Positions 34,578 through 41,895 of a DNA stretch of 64,000 nt are shown here, piece by piece. A program made the translations under genes and the position numbers. The notes under the pieces are model-generated. The model made no database searches, was not told where the DNA came from, and saw nothing but the letters and a program-made list of their open reading frames with translations. The DNA is taken from NCBI RefSeq assembly GCF_018327705.1, contig NZ_BNEM01000001.1, positions 3,286,001 to 3,350,000 on the forward strand, written 5' to 3'. The stretch is from Catellatospora sp. TT07R-123. Its GTDB lineage: Bacteria > Actinomycetota > Actinomycetes > Mycobacteriales > Micromonosporaceae. The first letter of the stretch is position 1, and each line of letters begins with the position of its first letter.

Positions 34578-35609
34578 ATGCCCCTCGCCGCGCCCATCGC
34601 CGCGCCCATCGCCGCGCCCTCCGCCCCGCCCGTGGCCGTCCGGCTGGAGACCCGCCCGCGCCACCGCGTCGCCGTGCTGGCGTTCGCCGGGATGGCGCCG
34701 TTCGAGCTGGGCTGCGTGGTCGAGGTGTTCGGGCTGGACCGCCCCGAACTCGCCGCACCCTGGTACGACCTGGCCGTCTGCGCCGAGACGCCCGAGCCGC
34801 TGCCCGCCGTCGGCGGGTTCACCATCACCGCCGCGCACGGGCTGGACGTGCTGGCCGCCGCCGACACCGTGATCGTGCCCGGGGTCGCCGACGTCAGGGC
34901 GCCCGTGTCGGCCGCACTCGTCGCCGCGCTGCGGACGGCCGCGGACCGGGGCGCCCGAATCGTGTCGATCTGCTCGGGCGCGTTCGCGCTGGCCGCGGCC
35001 GGGCTGCTGGACGGGCGGGCCGCGACCACGCACTGGCGCTACGCGGCCCTGCTGCGCGAGCGCCACCCGCTGGTCGAGGTCACCCCCGACGTGCTGTACG
35101 TCGACAGCGGCCAGGTCGTCACCAGCGCGGGCAGCGCCGCCGGGCTGGACCTGTGCCTGCACCTGGTACGCCGCGACCACGGCGCGCAGACCGCCAACAG
35201 CGTGGCCCGGCGCCTGGTGCTGCCCCCGCACCGCGACGGCGGGCAGGCGCAGTTCATCAAGTCGCCGGTCCGCGAACTGCCCGGCGACGACGGCGTGGCC
35301 CAGGCGATGTCCTGGGCCCTGGCGCACCTGGACCAGCCGCTGTCGGTCGACGCGCTGGCCGCGCGGGCGCACATGTCACCGCGCACATTCCTGCGGCACT
35401 TCGCCCGGCAGACCGGCACCAGCCCGATCCGCTGGCTGATCGAGCAGCGGATCGCGGCGAGCCTGCCGCTGCTGGAGGCTGCGGACAGCCCGGTCGAGGC
35501 GGTGGCGGCGGCGGTGGGCTTCGACAGCCCGGTCACGTTCCGGCACCATTTCGGACGGTGCATGCGCACCTCGCCCTCGGCCTACCGGCGCACGTTCCGC
35601 GCCAGGTAG
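34578..35609 (+). CDS. GlxA/FtrA-family regulator (DJ-1/PfpI plus AraC HTH)
   Basis: A 343-residue transcription factor. After an Ala-Pro repeat head (LAAPIAAPIAAPSAPP) comes the GATase1-like sensor domain (about 28-200). It has VVEVFGLD and ICSGAFALAAAGLLDGR, where Cys sits at the nucleophile elbow. TSAGSAAGLDLCLHLVRRDHG follows. The C-terminal AraC domain (about 235-340) has two HTH units, the second being DSPVEAVAAAVGFDSPVTFRHHFGRCMRTSPSAYRRTF. It probably controls the divergent rhodanese gene; both starts lie within 105 bp. Confidence 0.93.
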   Translation: MPLAAPIAAPIAAPSAPPVAVRLETRPRHRVAVLAFAGMAPFELGCVVEVFGLDRPELAAPWYDLAVCAETPEPLPAVGGFTITAAHGLDVLAAADTVIVPGVADVRAPVSAALVAALRTAADRGARIVSICSGAFALAAAGLLDGRAATTHWRYAALLRERHPLVEVTPDVLYVDSGQVVTSAGSAAGLDLCLHLVRRDHGAQTANSVARRLVLPPHRDGGQAQFIKSPVRELPGDDGVAQAMSWALAHLDQPLSVDALAARAHMSPRTFLRHFARQTGTSPIRWLIEQRIAASLPLLEAADSPVEAVAAAVGFDSPVTFRHHFGRCMRTSPSAYRRTFRAR

Positions 35610-35621
35610 CTTTTGGTAAGC

Positions 35622-35650
35622 CCGGTGCCGCCCCCGTAAAACGGCACCGG
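35622..35650 (+). terminator. 9-bp hairpin after the FtrA-like gene
   Basis: CCGGTGCCG (35622-35630) pairs perfectly with CGGCACCGG (35642-35650), 12 bp after the stop. Confidence 0.75.
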
Positions 35651-35775
35651 ACCCGCCTTCATCGACACGCGCTGAGGCCCCTCGATGGTTGCCGTCTTGC
35701 GCGAAATTCCAGCAGTTGGTAGAAAAGTTTCGCTGCGCGGGTTCATCCACTCATCCCTCACTGTGGAGTGAACCC

Positions 35776-36849
35776 ATGTCCCCACTGTCCCGACGCGACA
35801 TGTTCCGCGGCGCCGTGCTGCTCGGCACCGGTGCCGCCCTCGGCGGGCTCGAACTGAGCATCGCCGGACCGGCCGCCGCGGCCGTCGCCGCGCCGACCAT
35901 CGCCGGTTGCGCCACCTGGGGCGCCCGCAACCCGTCCTCGACCCTGTCGCAGATCGCCACCGACGCCAACAAGATCATCATTCACCACACGGCGACGGCG
36001 AACTCCACCGACTACACGCAGGCCCACGCGTTCTCGCTGGCCAGGTCCATTCAGAACTACCACATGGACAGCAACGGCTGGTCCGACACCGGCCAGCATT
36101 TCACGGTCAGCCGGGGCGGCTTCATCACCGAGGGCCGCCACTACAGCCTGTCCCACCTGACCAGCGGCAACGGCATGGTCGTCGGCGCACACTGCCCCGG
36201 CCAGAACGACCAGGCCATCGGCATCGAGAACGAGGGCACGTACACCTCGGCCACCCCGCCCACCACCCAGTTCAACAAGCTCGTCGACCTCTGCGCCTAC
36301 ATCTGCGACCAGTACGGCATCGCGCCCACCAAGATCTACGGGCACCGCGACTTCGTCTCCACCAGCTGCCCCGGCGACGCCTTCTACGCCCAGCTGCCCG
36401 CGCTGCGCTCGGCCGTGGCCGCCAAGCTGTCCGGCGGCACCGCCTGGTCGGCCATCGTGGACAACAGCTCGGCCGGCTTCAGCGCCTCGACCGCGTGGGG
36501 CACGTCCACCTACTCCACCCAGCGCTACGGCGCCGACTACCGGTATGCCGCCCCGGTCGCCGCCAGCGACCCCGCGTACTACTCGGCCACCCTGCCCAGC
36601 GCCGGGAACTACAAGATCGAGACGTGGTACCCCGGCGACCCCGGCTACAACGCGGCCACCCCGTTCGTGGTGTTCAGCTCGGCCGGCAGCCAGACCGTGA
36701 CGGTGAACCAGACCACCGGCGGCGGCGCGTGGCGCAGCCTCGGCACGTTCGCGTTCGCGGCCGGGGCGCAGCAGGTGGTGGGCGTGAGCCGGTGGACCTC
36801 CGGCACCCAGTACGTCATCGCCGACGCCGTCCGCATCACCAAGGCCTGA
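35776..36849 (+). CDS. Tat-exported N-acetylmuramoyl-L-alanine amidase with golvesin-type C-terminal domain
   Basis: A 357-residue secreted protein. The Tat signal is SRRDMFRGAVLLGTGAALGGLELSIAGPAAAA. The amidase_2/PGRP domain (about 40-205) has zinc ligands in IIIHHTATAN (first His) and SCPGDAFYAQ; YGHRDFVSTSCPG supplies the late His and the Cys. The C-terminal domain (about 222-357) begins IVDNSSAGFSASTAWGTSTYSTQRYGADYRYA and matches golvesin/xanthan-lyase-like beta-sandwiches thought to bind carbohydrate. ATG 35776 has GGAGTG upstream. It is followed by palindrome A2. Confidence 0.93.
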   Translation: MSPLSRRDMFRGAVLLGTGAALGGLELSIAGPAAAAVAAPTIAGCATWGARNPSSTLSQIATDANKIIIHHTATANSTDYTQAHAFSLARSIQNYHMDSNGWSDTGQHFTVSRGGFITEGRHYSLSHLTSGNGMVVGAHCPGQNDQAIGIENEGTYTSATPPTTQFNKLVDLCAYICDQYGIAPTKIYGHRDFVSTSCPGDAFYAQLPALRSAVAAKLSGGTAWSAIVDNSSAGFSASTAWGTSTYSTQRYGADYRYAAPVAASDPAYYSATLPSAGNYKIETWYPGDPGYNAATPFVVFSSAGSQTVTVNQTTGGGAWRSLGTFAFAAGAQQVVGVSRWTSGTQYVIADAVRITKA

Positions 36850-36903
36850 CCCCGCCACCGCCTCCCCCATCCCCACTCCCCCCGCCGCCGCGCACGGTTT
36901 TCC

Positions 36904-36968
36904 ATAGACGTTGGCCTATTACATCGACTGGACCGAGATCACCTTCGTCGTAATAGGCCAACGTCTAT
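36904..36968. repeat. Family A 65-bp palindrome, copy A2
   Basis: The same perfect 19-bp arms as A1 at 36904-36922 and 36950-36968, between convergent genes. The interior aligns with A1 and A3 only when A2 is read on the minus strand, so this copy is inverted. Flanked by TTTT on the left and AAAA on the right. Confidence 0.9.
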
Positions 36969-36998
36969 GACAAAACGGGGTGGCCCGGCCGGGGCGGG

Positions 36999-39014
36999 TC
37001 AGGAGAGGTCGACGGTGGCGCGCAGGCGGCGGGCCTCGGCCAGGTACGCGTCGGACAGGCCCTGGCGGCCGTCGCCGCGGTGCAGCTCGCCGAGGCGGTG
37101 CGCGGTCTTGGCCTGGGCGCGCCGGTCCCCGATCCGCTCGAAGATCTCCAGCGCGGTGGTGAGCCGCTCCACCGCCACCTCCGGCGCCTCCAGCCCGGCC
37201 AGGTCGGTCAGGCAGTACGCGGCGCAGTGGCTGTCGCCGAGCCCGGCGAACCGGTCCAGCGCCGCGGTCAGCGACTCCCGCGCCTCGGCCAGCTCCCCGC
37301 GGTGCAGCCGGGTCAGCCCCAGCTGACGGGTGAGCAGCGCGGTGCGGTGCTCGTCGCCGATCTCCTCGGCCACCTTCAGCCCGATCGTGAAGTGGTGCTG
37401 GGCCATGTCCAGCTCGCCCCGGGCCAGGCACACCATGCCCAGCGCCCCCTCGGCGTACGCCTCGCCGTGGCGCTGCCCCAGCTCCAGGTACGCCGCCAGC
37501 GACTGCTCGTAGCAGTCGTACGCCTCGGCGTACTCGTCGCGGATGCGGTGCACGGTGCCCAGGCCCGCCAGCGCCGCCGCCAGCCCGTGCTGGTTGCCCA
37601 GACGCGCGAACAGCAGGCGGGCGCGGCTGAACGCCTCGGCGGCGTGCGCGTAGTCGTCGCGATACAGGTGCAGCTGCCCGAGCCCGCGCAGGGTGACCGC
37701 CTCGCCCAGCGCGTTGCCCGCGGCCCGGCAGGCCGCCAGCGCGGCCCGGTGCGTCTGCTCCCACTCGGCGGTGTGCCCGCCCAGGTCGCACCAGGCGACC
37801 ATGGCGTGTGCCAGCTCCCAGGCCAGGTCGTCCAGGCCCGTCGCGGCGGCCGCGGCGACGGCGCCCAGCAGCCCGTCGCGCTCGGCGGCGAACCACGCCA
37901 CCGGGTCGCGGACCAGCTCGTCCGCGTCGGGCACCGTCCAGCGGGCCGCCACGGTCAGGCCCGGCCCGAACACCTGCGGCGGCAGCCCCGCCCCGGCCCG
38001 CTCGGCCAGCATCAGGTAGCCGCCGAGCACCCGGCTCAGCGCGGTCTCGATGCCCTCACCGGGCAGGTCCGGGGCGAGCAGCCCGACCAGCACCGGCAGG
38101 CCGTACCGGGGGCGGCCCAGCGCGTCGGCCCCGACCCCGCGCAGCAGGCGGCTCTGGTCCAGCGACTCGATCACCTCGGTCGCGTCCCGGCGGTCCAGCA
38201 GCGCGGCGGGCACCCAGGCCGGGACCGCGTTGGCGCCCAGCCGGGCCAGGCCGCGCAGCACCACCGCGGCGGCGCCGTCCAGCCGCAGCGTGTCGGGCCC
38301 GGTGCCGTGCTCGACCAGCAGCGTGCGGTGCAGCCGCCGCAGCGGTTCGCCGGGCTCGACGCCCAGCTCCGCGCTGAGCGTGCGGCGCGCCGTCGCGTAC
38401 GCCGACAGCGCCTCGGCCCGGTGGCCGGCGTCGCGCAGCGCCGTCACCAGCAGCAGCCACGACTGCTCCCCGAGCGGATCCTCGGCGACGAGCTGCCGCA
38501 GCTCCTCCAGCGCCTCGCCGGGCCGGCCCGCGTCGATGCACAGCCGGGCCCGCTGCTGGCGGGCCGCCCGCCGCAGCTCCACCAGGCGGTTGACCTCACC
38601 GCTCCACAGCGGCGACGGGGGCAGGTTCTCCACCGGCTCGCCGCGCCACAGGCCGAGCGCCTGCTCGATCGCGGGGCGGTCGGTGGCGCGCGCGTACCGC
38701 TCGAAGGTCTGCGCGTCCAGCTCGTGCTCGGCCAGCTCCAGCCGGTAGCCGGGCGGCAGCCGCCGCAGCCGGTGCTCGCCGAGCAGCGCCCGCAGCGAGC
38801 TGACGTACGTCTGGACGTTGGCCAGGGCCGAGCGCGGGGCCTCCTGCGGCCACAGCACCTCGACCAGGTGGTCGACGGAGACGGTGCGGCCGTGGTGCAG
38901 CGCCAGGGTGGCCAGCAGCTGGCGCGGCTTCACCCCGTCCACGGGCACCGTCGCCCCACCCAGCCGCAGCTCCAGCGGACCCAGGATGCGTAATTCCAGC
39001 CGATCCATCGCCAA
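36999..39014 (-). CDS. SARP-type regulator with TPR domain
   Basis: A 671-residue AfsR/DnrI-like activator. The OmpR-type DNA-binding domain (~5-95) reads LRILGPLELRLGGATVPVDGVKPRQLLATLALHHGRTVSVDHLVEVLW. The BTAD domain (~100-250) ends VEPGEPLRRLHRTLL. A middle region (~260-400) has no P-loop, so the NB-ARC ATPase of AfsR is missing. At least six tetratricopeptide units run from ~405 to 650. SARPs usually activate secondary-metabolite genes, but no cluster is nearby. ATG 39014 or 39008. Direct repeats in the divergent intergenic region may be its operator. Confidence 0.93.
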   Translation of the reverse strand: MAMDRLELRILGPLELRLGGATVPVDGVKPRQLLATLALHHGRTVSVDHLVEVLWPQEAPRSALANVQTYVSSLRALLGEHRLRRLPPGYRLELAEHELDAQTFERYARATDRPAIEQALGLWRGEPVENLPPSPLWSGEVNRLVELRRAARQQRARLCIDAGRPGEALEELRQLVAEDPLGEQSWLLLVTALRDAGHRAEALSAYATARRTLSAELGVEPGEPLRRLHRTLLVEHGTGPDTLRLDGAAAVVLRGLARLGANAVPAWVPAALLDRRDATEVIESLDQSRLLRGVGADALGRPRYGLPVLVGLLAPDLPGEGIETALSRVLGGYLMLAERAGAGLPPQVFGPGLTVAARWTVPDADELVRDPVAWFAAERDGLLGAVAAAAATGLDDLAWELAHAMVAWCDLGGHTAEWEQTHRAALAACRAAGNALGEAVTLRGLGQLHLYRDDYAHAAEAFSRARLLFARLGNQHGLAAALAGLGTVHRIRDEYAEAYDCYEQSLAAYLELGQRHGEAYAEGALGMVCLARGELDMAQHHFTIGLKVAEEIGDEHRTALLTRQLGLTRLHRGELAEARESLTAALDRFAGLGDSHCAAYCLTDLAGLEAPEVAVERLTTALEIFERIGDRRAQAKTAHRLGELHRGDGRQGLSDAYLAEARRLRATVDLS

Positions 39015-39117
39015 CCACCCCAGGAGCCCTTGACCGAAGCGTCGATGATCGCTGCCAGTGAGCCTACGCGCGGCCGACTGTTCGGACCAGACTCGCGGGC
39101 TGAACGGCTGTAGTCGT

Positions 39118-39139
39118 TCTGGAGGCGGTCTGGAGCGCG
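39118..39139. promoter_or_regulatory. 11-bp spaced direct repeats, candidate SARP site
   Basis: TCTGGAG at 39118-39124 and again at 39129-39135, exactly 11 bp apart (TCTGGAGGCGG / TCTGGAGCGCG). SARPs bind heptameric direct repeats spaced by one or two helical turns. Located between the SARP and M23 genes. Confidence 0.5.
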
Positions 39140-39214
39140 GAGGGTGACGCTGTGCGCACCCCGCGCAGCACGCGACCCCCGGTATCCAACCCCGACCGTG
39201 AGGAGCTCTCTCCC

Positions 39215-39991
39215 GTGCACCGTAACCGCATCCGGCTGGCTGTTATGGTCCTGGCCGCGGCGGCGGCACTGGCCGTACCGGCCTCGCCCGCCATGGCCGC
39301 GCCGACGTTCAAGGTCCCCTTCCCCTGCAACCAGTCCTGGACCGGCCAGACCCGGTCCGACCACAGCCCGGCCAACGCCGTGGACTTCAACCGCACCGAC
39401 GACCTGGGCGACCCGGTCGTGGCCAGCGCGCCCGGCACCGTCGACGTGGTGACCAACCTGGGCAACACCAGCTACGGCAAGTACGTGCGCATCAACCACG
39501 GCAGCGGATACACCACCTACTACGCGCACCTCAACGGGTTCAACGTGTCGGTGGGCCAGACCGTCAAGTACGGCACCGTCATCGGGTACCTCGGCACGAC
39601 CGGCAACTCCACCGGCCCGCACCTGCACTACGAGCAGCGCCTCAACGGCAGCGACATCAAGGTGAAGTTCAACGGCGTGCAGGCGCTGTACTGGGGCAGC
39701 AAGACGTACAAGAGCGACAACGGCTGCTCCGGCGGCGCCGCCGACGGCACCGTCAACACCGCGGGCTCGCCGCTGACGGTCCGCTCCGGGCCGGGCACCG
39801 GCTACAGCTCGGTCGGCACCGTCGCCGACGGCGCCTCGATCGACATCTTCTGCCAGACCACCGGCACCACCGTGACCGGCACGTACGGCACCAGCAACAT
39901 CTGGGACCGCATCGGCACCGGCCGCTTCGTCTCCGACGCCTACGTCTACACCGGCTACGACGGCTTCATCCCCGGCGTGCCGCGCTGCTAG
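39215..39991 (+). CDS. Secreted M23 (LytM) metallopeptidase with SH3-like domain
   Basis: A 258-residue exported protein from the GTG at 39215 (GAGGAG 10 nt upstream); the ATG at 39152 would only add a non-signal head. Signal peptide ends at about SPAMAA. M23 domain: first zinc ligands in DHSPANAVDFNR, then GTVIGYLGTTGNSTGPHLHYEQRLNG with the His-x-His pair. The C-terminal ~75 residues (GTVNTAGSPLTVRSGPGTGYSSVGTVADGASIDIFCQ) are a bacterial SH3 domain with a probable disulfide. Activity may resemble beta-lytic or lysostaphin-like endopeptidases. A long terminator hairpin follows. Confidence 0.93.
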   Translation: MHRNRIRLAVMVLAAAAALAVPASPAMAAPTFKVPFPCNQSWTGQTRSDHSPANAVDFNRTDDLGDPVVASAPGTVDVVTNLGNTSYGKYVRINHGSGYTTYYAHLNGFNVSVGQTVKYGTVIGYLGTTGNSTGPHLHYEQRLNGSDIKVKFNGVQALYWGSKTYKSDNGCSGGAADGTVNTAGSPLTVRSGPGTGYSSVGTVADGASIDIFCQTTGTTVTGTYGTSNIWDRIGTGRFVSDAYVYTGYDGFIPGVPRC

Positions 39992-40060
39992 CCCGCCCCT
40001 CCCACACCGCACCACCGCACCACCCAGCGCCACCCAGCGCCACCGCCTCCTCCGTTTCGT

Positions 40061-40120
40061 GCAGTTTCGGGGAAACTGCGCGAAAAGCGGGCGCGATGAC
40101 AGCACTTTCCCCGAAACTGC
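40061..40120. repeat. Family B 60-bp palindrome, copy B3
   Basis: Arms 40061-40079 and 40102-40120 pair at 18 of 19 positions. The left arm alone folds perfectly (GCAGTTTC-GGG-GAAACTGC), and flanking TTTCG...CGAAA lengthens it. It lies between two tandem plus-strand genes, joined to the M23 terminator. Confidence 0.88.
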
Positions 40121-40160
40121 AGCCGTCTCGTCGCGGGCGCACCCCGCGGCGAGACGGCTG
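40120..40160 (+). terminator. 17-bp hairpin after the M23 gene
   Basis: 40120-40136 pairs with 40144-40160 with a single G-T pair and a 7-nt loop. It overlaps palindrome B3 by one base and precedes the phytoene synthase gene. Confidence 0.85.
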
Positions 40161-40229
40161 TCACGTGTGCGCAGGTCAGGAGGGGGCGGTCGGTAGGATG
40201 CGGCGGGGCCAGGCGGGGAGGGTGCACGG

Positions 40230-41192
40230 ATGACGGCGACGGCGGTGACGGCTGCCGCCGTACCCGGGGCGCTCGCCGGGGCGTACGCCCGCTGCCGCGA
40301 TCTGCACCGCCGCCACGGCCGCAGCTACTACCTGGCCACCCGGCTGCTGCCGGCCTGGAAGCGCCCGCACGTGCACGCTCTCTACGGCTTCGCCCGCCAC
40401 GCCGACGACATCGTCGACGACCTCGGCGACGGCACCGGCGACGGCACCGGTGGTGACCTCGCTGAAGGCACCGGGCCGATGTCCACCGCCGAGCGGGCCC
40501 GCCGCCTGCGCGACTTCGCCGACCGGTTCGACGCCGGGCTGCGCGGCGAACCCGTCGACGACCCGATCCTGCCCGCGGTGCTGCACACGGCCGCCGTGTT
40601 CGAGCTCGACCCGGCCGACTTCGCGGCGTTCTTCGACAGCATGGCGATGGATCTGACCATCGGGCGGTATGCCGACTACGCGGCGCTGCTGTCGTACATG
40701 GAGGGTTCGGCGGCGGTGATCGGGACGCTGATGCTGCCGGTGCTCGGCCCCGCCGACCCGGGTGCGGCCCGCGAGCCGGCCCGACAGCTGGGGCTGGCGT
40801 TCCAGCTCACCAACTTTCTGCGCGACGTCGCCGAGGACCTGGCTCGCGGCCGGATCTACCTGCCACAGGAGGATCTGGCCCGGTTCGGGGTGGGCGAGGC
40901 GGACCTCTGCGAGGCGGCGGCCCGGCGGCGGGCCGGTGCGCCCGTCAGGGCATTGATCGGGTACGGGGTCGAGCGCGCCCGCGCCCACTACGCCGCCGCC
41001 GCACCGGGCCTGGACCTGCTCCCCGGGGCGTCCCGCACCTGCGTGCGCGCCGCGTACGCCGTCTACGGCGCGATCCTCGACGAGATCGAGCGCGCCGACC
41101 ACGACGTCTTCGTCCGCCGCGCCGTCGTCCCCGCCCACCGCCGCGCCACCCTCCTAGCCCGAACCCTCCTAGCCCGAACCCTCCTCCCCTGA
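40230..41192 (+). CDS. crtB: Phytoene/squalene synthase family protein
   Basis: A 320-residue trans-isoprenyl diphosphate synthase joining two prenyl diphosphates head to head. Both Asp-rich motifs are present: RHADDIVDD (about 57-64) and NFLRDVAEDLARGRIYLPQEDLARFG. Length and the YGFARHADD context favour phytoene synthase over squalene synthase. There is an insertion GDGTGDGTGGDLAEGTG after the first motif and a duplicated LLARTLLARTLLP end. No other carotenoid gene is within view, so this is an isolated copy. Confidence 0.9.
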   Translation: MTATAVTAAAVPGALAGAYARCRDLHRRHGRSYYLATRLLPAWKRPHVHALYGFARHADDIVDDLGDGTGDGTGGDLAEGTGPMSTAERARRLRDFADRFDAGLRGEPVDDPILPAVLHTAAVFELDPADFAAFFDSMAMDLTIGRYADYAALLSYMEGSAAVIGTLMLPVLGPADPGAAREPARQLGLAFQLTNFLRDVAEDLARGRIYLPQEDLARFGVGEADLCEAAARRRAGAPVRALIGYGVERARAHYAAAAPGLDLLPGASRTCVRAAYAVYGAILDEIERADHDVFVRRAVVPAHRRATLLARTLLARTLLP

Positions 41193-41209
41193 CCCACCCC
41201 ACCCCGCCC

Positions 41210-41440
41210 GCCCCCACCCCCGGCACACCCGGCACACCCTGCGCAACCCCGCACTGCCCCGCACTCTGCGCACCCCGCGCCCCCCGCACTGCCCCCGCAC
41301 CCGGCACACTCTGCGCACCCCCGCACTGCCCCCGCACCCGGCGCACTCTGCGCACCCCCGCACTGCCCCCGCACCCGGCGCACCCCGCACTGCCCGCGCC
41401 CCGCACTGCCCGCGCCCCGCGAACCCCGCACTGCCCGCGC
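41210..41440. repeat. C-rich tandem repeats, 37-bp and ~18-bp units
   Basis: After the crtB stop the plus strand has almost no G outside CG/TG steps. A 37-bp unit starting CGCACCCCCGCACTGCCC occurs at 41314 and 41351 with partial copies either side. It then decays into shorter CCCGCACTGCCCGCGC units. No gene is supported here. The units are contiguous, without CRISPR-like spacers. Confidence 0.85.
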
Positions 41441-41481
41441 ACCCCGTGCATGCCCACGCCGCCTGCGCGCACCCGTTTTTG

Positions 41482-41546
41482 ATAGACGTTGGCCTATTAC
41501 ATCGAAGATGATCTCCATTCAGTCGATGTAATAGGCCAACGTCTAT
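41482..41546. repeat. Family A 65-bp palindrome, copy A3
   Basis: Perfect 19-bp arms at 41482-41500 and 41528-41546; the stem extends 5 bp inward (ATCGA/TCGAT). Located between convergent crtB and the ThuA gene. No gene is seen in 41193-41895. Confidence 0.9.
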
Positions 41547-41621
41547 TGGAAGCGCTGCGGGTTGCGGCCCAGCGGTCCGCGAGCAGCCGCTTCCCGCCCG
41601 CAGACGCCGATCTTCGGCGAA

Positions 41622-41682
41622 GATCGCTCGTTGCGGTCGAAACGTGGCCCCCGACCACAGCTTTTGACCGAAGACGCCGATC
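41622..41682. repeat. Family C 61-bp imperfect palindrome, copy C3
   Basis: Arms 41622-41638 (GATCGCTCGTTGCGGTC) and 41666-41682 (GACCGAAGACGCCGATC), spacer 27 nt as in the other copies. GAAGATCG/CGATCTTC flanks extend it, and CGATCTTC-GGC-GAAGATCG overlaps its left end. Confidence 0.7.
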
Positions 41683-41716
41683 TTCCGATCGAGATCACCG
41701 GCACCCCTCAGGGGTC

Positions 41717-41788
41717 GGGGCTATCGCGGGGATCGGCGCCATCGCGGGGATCGAGGCCATCGCGGGGATCGGGGCTATCGCGCCGTGG
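41717..41788. repeat. Four tandem 18-bp units
   Basis: Units of the form GGSGCYATCGCGGGGATC at 41717, 41735, 41753 and 41771, the last one diverging. Non-coding by context. Confidence 0.85.
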
Positions 41789-41825
41789 GCGTCCTGGCTC
41801 CGCCCCGCGCTTGTCGGGGCGTCGA

Positions 41826-41869
41826 GAAGGGCACCTTCTTATGCGCAGAGCGATAAGAAGGTGCCCTTC
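41826..41869. terminator. Perfect 17-bp GGGCACC-type hairpin (D1)
   Basis: GAAGGGCACCTTCTTAT (41826-41842) pairs perfectly with 41853-41869, loop 10 nt. It lies 27 bp after the stop of the ThuA gene on the minus strand. Related hairpins occur at 54545 and 61598. Confidence 0.92.
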
Positions 41870-41895
41870 CTTACTTCACAACTTCACAGCGGGGG

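Noticed and set aside
33987-35609. nrdS-like third gene of the nrdAB operon
   Set aside because: The AraC-type regulator here is on the opposite strand, separated from nrdA by the riboswitch region and the rhodanese gene, and has the GATase1 sensor of GlxA/FtrA proteins.
36999-41192. Secondary-metabolite cluster suggested by the SARP and phytoene synthase
   Set aside because: No other carotenoid or other biosynthetic genes (desaturase, cyclase, PKS, NRPS) lie nearby, so neither gene is evidence of a cluster here.
41210-41440. CRISPR-like array in the C-rich repeats
   Set aside because: Units are directly contiguous and decay gradually; there are no unique spacers, no palindromic repeat and no cas genes in the window.
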